Below, piece by piece: positions 48,201-60,200 of a DNA stretch of 64,000 nucleotides. The notes under the pieces were generated by a model, which saw only the letters and a program-made list of their open reading frames with translations, was not told the DNA's origin and did no database searches. Every line of letters starts with the position of its first letter. The first letter of the stretch is position 1. The translations under genes and the position numbers were made by a program. Source of the DNA: Corticium candelabrum (Eukaryota; Porifera; Homoscleromorpha; Homosclerophorida; Plakinidae); NCBI RefSeq assembly GCF_963422355.1, contig NC_085088.1, forward strand, positions 6,228,414 to 6,292,413, given 5' to 3'.

Positions 48201-51200
48201 GGTTGATAAATTACCCATGCCCAAGGATGACGCACTTGATTCGTTGTGTTGAAGGTCTTTGTTGTCTGGCCACCATGTGATATCTACGTCTAGGTATTGC
48301 AAGCCTTGCAGCCAGCAAATTTGTGTCTCAGTCACTGTGATCAAACGATCCCATATGAATGACTTTTTCTCTTCAGTTTCCATGCACACTCTTACCTGTG
48401 GCCATTTCCTGACTTTGGATGGTACACATTGTGTGTTGTTTATTACCAGCGACGTGGATAAATGCAATATTTTTCGAGTATACCCGGGTCCTTATGAAAC
48501 ACGTGGCTACCTTTGTTTGCCTGTCTATATGTATTGAATAGCTACCATGTTTACTACAGCTATTGTTGTTTCATGCAATGGCAGCAACATCTTCCAAGTG
48601 ACGGCACTTCCTATGGGAATGTCAAACTAGCTGCAACTGGTATGCGCGATTTTTGTCACACATAAGGGGAACAGGCTATCCGGGATTTATCTTATCCGAA
48701 GTTACTGCTATGGGGAGAAATTTGTGTTGATTTGCCTGTACAAAGAACGGGCAAATCAGCTACTGTAGTAGTTTTAAGTGTTTATGATCTACACTTCCTT
48801 TGAGTCCTAACCTAAGTTAATTAAGGGTGAAAGTAGCTAAATGCTTTTGGAAGAAACTCGGCTAACATGGTTGGTTAAACTTACGTCTTTAATTAGTTGG
48901 ATGTTGACGTGTCAAAGTAATTGAAATTTAATTTTATTGTAGTGGACTGCTGGGATGGTCCTGATGGCAATCCTATTATTTTTCATGGACACACACTTAC
49001 CACCAAGATTAAGTTCAAGGATGTGCTCAAGACAATAAAGGAACACGCTTTTGTTTCTTCGCCTTTTCCTCTCATCTTGTCAATTGAGAATCACTGCTGC
49101 TTGCAGCAACAGAAAGTCATGGCAAGAGACTTTAAGGAAACGTTTGGAGGTTTGATTTGCGATGGGCGGTTTGGAGGTTAGAGTAGTATGTGTTGTGTGT
49201 GTATAGACATGCTTCTGATGCAGCCTGTTGATCCAAATGCTGAAATGTTGCCGTCGCCTACTGTTTGCCGAAAGAAGATTATAATTAAGGTATGTGTGTA
49301 ATCTGCTGCAGTTGCAGGTTTGTCATGAAGGACATCTAGTCTCAGATATTGGGTGTTGAGTACACTTGCATATCAGCATGTACAGTACTTGTACTTTGTA
49401 TGAGATGCATGATCTAGTGTGGTGTATTTTCAAACTTTTGTTATTTGGGTGCACTTCCTTATACATACACAGTCAGATCACACTTTCATGTGTGGCACAT
49501 CAGTTTAGCTGACTCTGGATTTGCATGTACCTGTTGTTAATTAAAATTAATGTACAAATGTGTGGGTGCAGTGATATACATCAGGGTTCGAAAAATGTGT
49601 TTGAATCTGTTCGCCAGTTTGGCCACCTAGAGGAACGGTTGGTTGCCAAACTTTCACTAGTTTCTAAGTCAGAGATTCCATAAGTAAACAAGTCATTAAT
49701 ATCACTGTTGAGACCCTTTCCCACATTATCATGTTTGACATTAAATTAAGACGTAACTAGGAATTTGCAGTAATGTTGGATGAACATTGGCTAGTAAACA
49801 CATCAATCTACAGTGTGGTACTTGGGGTTCTTTTTATGTAATAATATGAGTATTCATATTTTATAGAAACTTTTCACTTATTGTATAGCTACAACCAAAC
49901 AAAATGTGGTTGTGTGGTTTTTGTAATGTTAATAACGTGATTATGTGGTTTGTCATCACATCCACATCCTGGCTATCCATCAATAAGACACGAGCATTCT
50001 TTGAGCGTTTTTTAAATAAAATTCTCTATATGACTCAGTGCCACTACTGATTTGCTGAGAACAGGACATCCGGTAACTCACTAGGGAAAACCCCACACCC
50101 CACGTGGTTTTCTATGGCTAGCTGTGTTAATCTCTGAAACGCCATGGCTTCATTCAACACCTAGATTTCACATGCAGAAACTTTTGTCTGAACAACCTTT
50201 CTTAGTAGCACTAGGAGACGTATGAGCTTCTGGACGTACACCTTGGTCTAGTTCTTTTGATAGAAAGACACTCAGGCAGCTTGCTGGGGAAAGCTGTTTG
50301 TTTTGCCACTTTCTACGCCCACCGTTTGCAGACATCCACAGAATAGTGTTTATTTGTCTCAATTCAAGATGGTCAAATTCTTTGAAAAGCATAGAAAAGG
50401 ATCTAAATAGGCAGTTGCCATCACCTTCAACTTCGATTGGCTGTGAATTTCATGTTTCATTCGAGATAAGCTGCTGCGCAACAGTCTCGTCGATGATAGA
50501 GCTGTTGACTTGGATTTGTTGGTGTAGCCTATGAAGGATAGAAGTGACCACAATTGTTTGAAAAATTATACGCGCCTGCGGGGTCTTTAGTTGGATTTGT
50601 CTGGAGCTGATGGCACAGACCAATCAGATCGGTACAGGCACTAGAGTCCGTAAAAATGGTGTACCAGAGAATAGCAATGACTCGCAATAGATTGCTAGGT
50701 GATACGTTGTTACACGATATGTACGAAGGTGCTAAGTAGGCGGCATACCTCGCAGGGTGCTACTAAAGGGTAGAAGTAGAAAGCGGAATGCAAAACATCT
50801 GCTGAGCAGGTGGTTTGCATTCAAGAGCCGCTGCCACAAAAGACTAGAAACTACCAATATTTCTAGTCGCCAAATAGGCGACCACACTGTTCGTTTAGTC
50901 GCCAGCCATCTAGACGTGGTCACCATATGGCGACTTGGCGACCAGATTTTTTGAACCCTGATACATAGTGAATTTCTGTTGGTCTGCAAAGCTGTTTGTA
51001 GTTTCATTACAAAGCCTTTACCTTTGATTTTGCCCAACTGCATTTTTTGGGTAAGATGTGAACAACAAACTAGCCACTGAGCAAGCAGTGCAATGTAGTT
51101 AATAAGGAGACCTTGTTTTGCTTTCTTGGTATGGACTGCATGACATTTAGGTACAATTTATGTAACTATGCTATATGGCAGCTGGTCAAGAAAGTGTCTG

Positions 51201-54200
51201 GTATAGCACTTGCTTGGATATGAGGCAACTGGATAGAAGTTTTACCTTATATTTGTCTAGATGTTTTGTATGCTAAGGGTCTGGCTGTCATAAGACTAAG
51301 GTTTTGGGCTATTAATATCATTTGCTTACTGAAGTAATAATAAGTATAGTCAGTATATATCTTAATGAGATATTGTTATGATACCAACTACTATGTGCTA
51401 TAGCATCTAGAGGACAGGTGTGGGCATCCATAGATGTATGTGCTTCTGTCCAAGGTAGGCTACAAGGAGATAAGCAAAATTGAAATGAAACGCCAATCTT
51501 GAAACCAAATTAGGCACCAAATCTACACTAATTGCATCGATTTCTCGGTCAACTTTACTTTGTGGTAAAGATGAAGGAACGAAATGTTTAGCGTGCACTG
51601 TCAGATAGACTGCTACATCTGACTATATATGACTACCAAAGTGGTGAGGAAAGTATGGAGAGATGTGTAGTTTCACCGAGGCTGCACAAGCAAAAGGTTG
51701 GTGCTGTACAAGAAGCTGGAATTGCTTGGTCAGCATTCAAGTTGAGATGGTACGTACATAGGGTATTTAGTTGTAGCCTCGGAGATCTGACGCAACAGTC
51801 GTCAGTGCTAATTTTTGTGCTAGTCTGCTTCTGCTCTCTGCCTTTATTTGGCTGTTTGATATATACCAACTCATATACTGACAAGTCAACTATGGGTTGA
51901 TTAGACAATTGTAATGGTATATAACATGGTTGTATATTTTGGGTATGTAGGAGAGTAAAACAACTCAAAAATCACACATTAGTAGAATTTCTGCTCAATC
52001 ACAAACCTTCTAATCCATCCTGTGATAACAGTCTGGGTCTGATTATTGTATACTGTATAGCATACGTGAAGACTTGTTTAGAATATTGCTCTGTGGCCTG
52101 ATGAAAAGTTTATCAACGTGTTTGCATTGCTTTGTTCTAGCATAAAAAGCTGCCACCTGGTGTCGATGAGAAAAATTTTACTCTCCAGCCGAAATCTGTT
52201 GAAGGTGACAACTGGTTGTAAAGTGTAGACTTTCGTTGCATTTTGGTTGATGGGTTGATGATGTAGACATGGAGTTGTCAGAGATGATGGATTTGAGTGA
52301 CTCAATCAAACAGGGATATCTGTTACTAGAGGATCCTGTAGACAAGGTTGTACTAGCACTGGATTGTTTCAACTTCTGTTTCAACTCGCTTTTTGTTTAT
52401 GTTTTATGACTTTGTCAGGAGTGGAATCGTCATTACTTTGTACTTACACCTCACAGCTTGTACTTCACTCATGCACAGGAAAAAACACAAGAAGAAACAG
52501 AAGCTGAGGAGGTAATAGATGAAGAGAAGGATCGTGAAATGCATTACAATGAGAAGTAAGTGCAGATTATTGCTGTTGTAGCGAGACTCAGAGTAGCCTC
52601 GGTTTCAGACTCTTTCCCATACGTACTACATATGAGAGGTATATGGGGTCAAAAGTAGGAGGGGCGAGCGGGAGAGCGTCTGGGTACACTTGTACTGCAG
52701 ACAAGTACAAGGGCGGGGAAAGCTATTAAACATGAAATGCTCCCCACCAATAGAAACTTCCCGCTCACTCCAGCGGTGGTTTTGATTGGTCTACAACAAG
52801 AACAATACCACTTAGTTTACGGTTACAATTCTAGACATGCTAATAAACATTGCTAGACACACAGGTAGGCTAAAAAAAGTCTGTTCACGAATTAGATGGA
52901 CTCGTGCCTGAGGGTTGGACTGTAGCTACACAGATTATCAAGAAAGCCCAATGTTATGTTTGTATAAGAAGCTATCTTATACTGATTGCATTCTTAGCGT
53001 GTGTTTTCACAAGGATGCAAACCACTAGATATGGTGATTGAAGTAAACCCTAAGGAAGAGTCAGATGCTGGTGAGTCTGATTCCACAGAGAGCTATGACG
53101 AAGATCAAATGCAAGCCACAGGAAATCAATAAATGCTTGCTTGGACTGTACACGAGTTTCTAATTGTTTGTGTCATTAGTATTTTGTTACACCCCTTCTA
53201 AGTTTGATAAAGAGTTATCTCACTGGGGTTGTCTCTAGATTGATCTGATTAAGCTTGTCTCCACCTGCTAACTCATTACAATTCCGGAAGTTGCTCATGC
53301 TGGTCTTCTGTTTGTAGCAAGAAATATATGATTATTATAATTGAATTAAGCTCTTCAAGAGCTGTCCATCCATATTAATTAGACCTCGGAACCCATACTG
53401 TACTCCTGCTACGCGCTGAATTCCTCAGTCCATGTAATCCATGAACGGACTTTAGTATTACAACAGCTGCAGCGTTTCTTGCCATGGAGGTCTTCCCGAG
53501 TGAATTAGAAATCGAAGTTCACTGCGTCGTTCAGTGGTTAGCCTGTTTTTACTGAGTGTTTCAATGCTATTCGAATGCAACTGACTGATGAGTTACCTAC
53601 ATCACATTATGATTGCATTGTGCAACATAATGCAGTTAGACTAATGGTATAATTTGGATCTAATAGCTTCCCCCCTGAACTTGTTTGTATTGGCAGTGTG
53701 CCCAGACGCTTTCCCGCTCGCTCCTCCTACTTTTGACCTCATATACCTGTCACATGCAGTACATACAGGAAAGCGTCTGGAACCGAGGCTAGACTCAGAG
53801 ATTGCTGTTTGTTGATATTTATGTTATTGGGGTAGATGTTGAGTGGAATATCTGTAGCTGTAGTATAGCATTTCTTTAGTCTGGTGTGAGTGTAGTGTTA
53901 CTATTGTATCTATCTGAAGTTCTGTCAGTAAGTAGCAAATGAGCATATGTGGTACTCATGTAGCCTCGTCCCCAGACTCTCTCACGCTAGTCTTGTCCGG
54001 TGCCCGTATGACAATTCCAGGCGAGAGAGAGTCTGGGATCATCCCCCCTTCTTCCCCCGCCTACATCCTGCCATATCTCCTTTCTAAATGCTCACTAAGT
54101 GTCACCCCCAAGGTCATCAAGTGTCTGGTAACTTCAAAATCAGATTAGCGTTAGTCTAATTCAATAAACGTATCACAGTGGATGCTATGACCATTGTTTG

Positions 54201-57200
54201 GTGTTTGTGGCATATCCAGCACTTGCAGACAACTGAAGCATGTTGAAAAGGTAAGTCTATGGAGTGTTGGTGACGGGTGTCGTGTAGGCTTGTAGTCTGA
54301 GATTTACAATTGGCGGAGTGATGACTTTCTAGCTAGTTCACACGCGGCAAATGCTCGCAGACTAGACTCTGTAGCATAAAGCGCACAATGGCAAGGGAAG
54401 GGGTTGATCTTGACATGAAACTACCGTCTGGAGGGTCAGCTTTCAGGGCTATTCTTTCGCGAAAAGATGTATTTGTTTTCATACTTGAAGACTTCTCGAA
54501 GGGTAGACGGTAGTTTCATGTCAAGATCAACCCCTTCCCTTGCCATTGCGCGCTTTTTGCTACAGAGTCTAGCACACAAACGCTAATGGCCGCGTGTGAA
54601 CTAGGTAGAAGGTCATCACTCCGGATCCGCCACTTGTAGATCTCAGACTACAAGCCTACACGACACCCATCACCAACACTCCATAGTCTTACCTTTTCAA
54701 CATGCTTCAGTTGTCTGCAAGTGCTGGATATGCCAGTTAAGTGACAGTTGATGACATTGGGGGGGGGGGGTGACACTTAGTGAGCATTTAGAAAGGAGAT
54801 ATGGCAGGATGTAGGCGGGGATGATCCCAGACTCTCTCCCGCCTGGAATTATCATATGGGGGGGCACAGGACAAGACTAGCGCGAGAGAGTCTGGGGACG
54901 AGGGTAGTACTCATGATTGTTGCTATCATAGTACTGTACACAGTTGGTCCTTCTGGAGGTGTTCCAAGTTAGTTTTGACTTTTAAGACCTCTTTCTCAGA
55001 CGAAGCAATCACCATGATGTGTTCTGATCTTGGCCTGTTTTTGCTGCATAATGAACAGACAGACAGACAAGAATAGAGCTTGCTGTATGATCAACTTAAA
55101 TATTTATGTTAAATATCAAGTTTGGCAGGAGAGTATGTCAATCTACTAGAAAATGTTAATGGAAACCTGATGTATACTTATCCTATAGATTGTACATGTA
55201 CAGTGAGTTCGCCTGGAAGTATGACATGGCGGAAACGGGTCTGGCTACGCGAGACTAGTACAGTGTAGTGTGTGTTGTAAGACATTGCATGACCTCATCT
55301 CAAGTCAAGTTCTTTCCCAATGTAGTGTTTCAAGAATGGTGCCTAGATGGATAGATTTGGACTTTTTGCCTGGTTTCATGTGATCTGCTAAGGACGGTCA
55401 TCGACCATGAATCTATTGTATGTACTTGACTCTGTCAGTGAACGTAGCTGTACTCATGCCATTTGCGTACAATACGTGCAAAGTCATTGCACGGTACCCT
55501 CAGTACTTGCATACAACTGAGGAAGCAGGTGACACCGACTTGTTAGGATGCCTTTAAGTGTGTACAACTATGGGACAACCTTTGTCCCCATAGCTTACCC
55601 CCCTGGAAAATGCCTACCATTATGGCCAATCCATTTTATGGAAATCCAAGAAGCACACCTTTGTACCTGTTCATGTTGTCTTTCTAGGTACTGTGTGTAC
55701 TTCCTTTATTTCTTAAGTGTTTGTTCTATTCGTTTATTGTGTTGTGTAGATGGTTTCATGGAAAATTGGCTGGTGGACGAATCACTTCAGAGAGATTGCT
55801 TAAAGACTTTAATGGTCCAGATGGCTCGTTTCTTGTGAGAGAAAGCGATACATTCATGGGAGATTACACTCTTTCATTCTGGTATTCTGAATGTAGCAAG
55901 TTTTTCCATTGCGTTTTTGATGTTGTGTGCTGTGTAGTCGAAGGGGAAGAGTAAATCATTGTAGAATTCGCTCTCGTACAGAAGACGGGCGCATAAAGAT
56001 GTATTTAACAGACAACGTGAGCTTTGACAATCTCTATGCTCTCATTGAACACTACCGGCGATCACCACTGAAAGCAGCCGACTTTGAGATGAGTCTTACT
56101 GAGCCAGTTCCACAGCCAAAACGACACGAGGAGAAACCGTCTGTTTTTGTTGATATTGTCAGTTTGCTGCAGTAGTGTTATTGATGACTGCATTATTGCT
56201 AGGTGGTTTCACAAGATCAGTCGTCAAGATGCTGAGGACATGTTAAAGAAAGTCAGAGAGGATGGCGCATTTCTGATACGGCAAAGTCAAACAGCAGCCG
56301 ATGCTTATGCTGTATCTTTCAGGTTTAGCATTTTTTCCAATATGGAATACTTTGGTTGCATTTGATGTGTACATTCCAGAGCGGAACACAAAATAAAACA
56401 TTGTCGTATTCATGTTGATGGCCGACTGTACACTATCGGAACTGCACAGTTTGAGAGCTTGTCAGAGCTTGTGGAATATTATGAGAAGCATCCACTGTAT
56501 CGCAAGATGAAATTGAAATATCCCATCAATGAACAGGTAACACCAACAATGGATTATAGTGCAATCTCTAACACATTTTTGTGCTTAGATTTTGATGAAG
56601 ATTGGCGTTAGTGGCAACCATAGTGTTTTTTGTAGTGGGACTTGCTTCATGGTTGTTTGGCATATTAGGTACCTGGAGAAGAAGACGACGAAGACCAACC
56701 ATTGTATGAAGCATCCGTGTACCACGATCCAAATGCATTTACACAAGGCGTGGTAAATTAGTGAAAGTTGTATGACATGCTCATCAAGTTTTAATAGATG
56801 TTTTTGTCAGACGGTTAGGGCTTTGTATGACTACAGAGCACAGCGAGCTGATGAGCTCTCATTCTGCAAGCATGCTCTAATCATCAATGTGGAGAAACAT
56901 GATGGCGGCTGGTGGAAAGGTGATTACAATGGGATGTCACAACGGTGGTTTCCTTCCAACTACGTCGAAGAAGTTGAAATGGAAGCAGCAAAGGTAGTTG
57001 GTTGGTGCCTTGTGATTTGTTTACTCACTGAAATGGAAATGTTGCAGGAGTCTCCTCTTGGTAGTGTTCAGCAGGGTTCGGTAGACGTTCATGGTTGTCA
57101 TGTTGGTATGTATGCATTGTGTTTGTATGCCACCACGTTCGATTGTTTATAAGAAATAAGTCTTCTTATACATACAGAACAAGAATTTGAATGAATTTGC

Positions 57201-60200
57201 AGTCATTCTAGAAGCAATCAAACAGCACATGAATTGCTAGAATATCGAAATCTTGCTTTCTTTCTATATCACTTGTGTGATGCTTGTGCATGTCTTTGCA
57301 ATTTATATTGAGCATCAATATTAGAGTTCCAACTAGCCACTCCCACTCTCCAGTCTTCATATAGAAAGCTCATTCAGGTTCATGGTTGTGCATTATGCAT
57401 AGTTGTACTGTACCTTTGTAGTTGATGCTTGTTATACAACTTGAGGAAAACTGTTAATCATAGCATGGAGAGTAGTGGAGCACTAAAGTTTCACAGCCAC
57501 AAGTTTAGTTTGATTCTGTTTTTATTCTGAGTTTCTGGCAGTGACAAGAGTGTAGTTGAAAACCATAGCATGCTCACAATACATAAATTGAAACAATGCC
57601 CTTTTGCTAAATTACGATTTGCTGTTTGCCTGTATTCCCAATGAATTGGTTGACTGTATTGTAATGTTGTGCTGTTGCTGTTTCACTGCAGAAACTGCAA
57701 ATACTCGTAGTGAGCAACCTTTTATTTTTCGCATCATGCCGGCTAACGCCATCGGAGATCGAACCAAGCAACTAGAAGTAGCCGCAGAGGGTGCAGAAGT
57801 GAGTTGCACGTCAATTCATACGTGTGACATTACCGATGAGTAGTATTCCTTTATCAATAGGATCTGAGTAGCTGGGTCAGTGCTATTCGTGATGCAACTC
57901 AAAATGCAGCTGATAAGGTGAGTGTAGTCGTCAGTTTTATTGCGTACTCTCTGCAAGTATTACTTTTTGGCTTAGAAACGTGAAAGAACACTTTTAGAGC
58001 AGAAACGAGGTATTGCACAAGAACTGTCTGATCTAGTTGTGTACTGCAGAACTGGATCCAACTTTGATCTCGATGGTAGTGAATTGTTTTTATTGATTTT
58101 CAATGGCCATTATCGATTGTCGACTTGTGAAGGAATGCCTGGAAAGTACTATGAAATGGCGTCATTCTCTGAAACAAAAGTAGAACGTATTCTGAAAACA
58201 AGAGCCTCTCGCTTTGTCACGTACAACTTTCGACAACATAGTCGTATCTATCCCAAAGGCAGTCGTGTTGACTCGTCTAACTATGACCCGACACCAATGT
58301 GGAATTGTGGAGTGCAGATGTGTGCTCTCAATTACCAGACTCCCGATAAGCCGATGCAACTGAACTACGGAAGATTTCTCTCAAACGGCGGGTGAGTGTT
58401 TCTGTTTGACGAACTCTGTTGTGCTATCTAAGTATCTCTGGTAACAGATGCGGATATGTCTTGCAACCCGAGTGTATGCGGGATCCTGCATTTGATCCAG
58501 CAAAACGAGAATCGGTTAATTTAGTCGAACCTGTGGCGTTGAGTATAGTGGTATATACGTTAGGGTATACGTGTGTTTGAAGTTGTTATATAAGGTTGTG
58601 TACAGATTCTTGGTGCGAGGAACTTGGTGAAGTTTGGCCGAGGAATTTCATCTCCTTTTGTTGAAATCGACATTGTAGGTTTAGATTGTGACACTCAAAA
58701 GTATAAAACACCAGTGAAACGTACGACTAATATTCTTTGTAATTTCAATTGTGTTACTTGTACTGTGATTGTTATAGCTGACAATGGGCTTAACCCTGTA
58801 TGGAACTTGCAGTGTGAGTTTGACATTGAGAATCCAGATATGGCTCTTATCCGATTCCAAGTACAAGATGAAGACATGTTTGGAGATCCAAATTTCTTAG
58901 GACAAGCTGTGTATCCTATTTCAAGTCTTAGGAGAGGTAAGGCAAATAGAATTTGATAGGTGTTTGCATGTGAAGCAAGTTTGTGTGCAGGTTATCGTAG
59001 TGTCATATTGAGGAATGGATACAATGAAGAACTGGAACTGTCACGTTTACTGGTTCATGTTGATACAAGAAATGCAAAGGTTCACATTAGTTTTGATTAT
59101 GTGTATGTGGGCTTTTTATTTAAGCATCCAGCACTGTAGGGTATGGTGTTGTGTCAAGTTCAGCATGTTTGTATTTTAGTTTATATCCTAGCAGAGAATG
59201 TCAGTAAGAGCGATAGTCACTACTGCTATAGGACGTTATTGTAGTCTAATAACCAGCAGCCGAACTATCATAATACAGCAGCTGTGGGAAACATCATAGT
59301 CCCTTACAGAGACCAATATAACTGCGGGCCAACAGCCGACTAAATGTGATGTTTGGCCAGCATAAAAAATTTTATAGCCTGACATTGGCGGATCAATGTC
59401 TAATTGCTTTGAACTGAGGTTGTCATAGCGTGGGGCTGTTCCTTTTGCATGAAATTGTTCTCAGAAGGTGTCATATGATATAGCAGAAAGTGATGATGAC
59501 ATGTGCCTAGCATATCTAAGTTGCTGTAACCACTAATAATATTAGGTTGTTATTGTCCTATCTGTAATTATGTTACAAGGTGTTATTTGTTGCAATATGA
59601 GCTAAGAGATCATCTTACTGCTGTGCTCATTATCTACTCTACTCTAGCAACTTACTTTGACCTTTTACACAGGAAGTGTTAATGAGACTTGAGTTTCACC
59701 AGATGTTTTGTTTGATAATCCTCTTAAGATTTTAGTAACCGCCTTTGGGTACTCTAACAGATCTTCTTACACGTAAGTATGCTCCAAGTAGAGCGTGCAT
59801 TTTTAGCTTTTTGACCCTCTATTCTGAAATTAACAATGTTCAAGGTCCCAATATTCGACCATTGCTTACCTCATGCAACTAGGGTAGTAGATATCAGCAG
59901 CCATTGCAGAGATATATGGCCTACACAGGTGCAAACACTTGTTAGAGTGACGGTCGCTAACTAAAACATCCGGCTGCATCAGAATGAGCTTAGTATGTGA
60001 TCCAGTTGCTGCTCAGCTCTATCCTAGTGATGCTCCGTCTACTCATCAACCAGTAGCGGTGGAGGGTGATGGCAACTGCTTCTTTCGTGCTGTGTCTATG
60101 TGAGAAGGATCACGTCAAACTTCGCCAGAATGTATGTGAGCAGTTGGAAGAGCAAGCTGAAGCTGTTGCGTCCTCCATACTATCATGGTCCTTGCAAAAC

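Noticed and set aside
49150..49180. PLC-gamma exon 12 extended to [10 protein letters not shown]
   Set aside because: Splicing at 49149 to 49207 restores GDMLLMQPV, which fits the X-domain pattern. The extension hits a stop.
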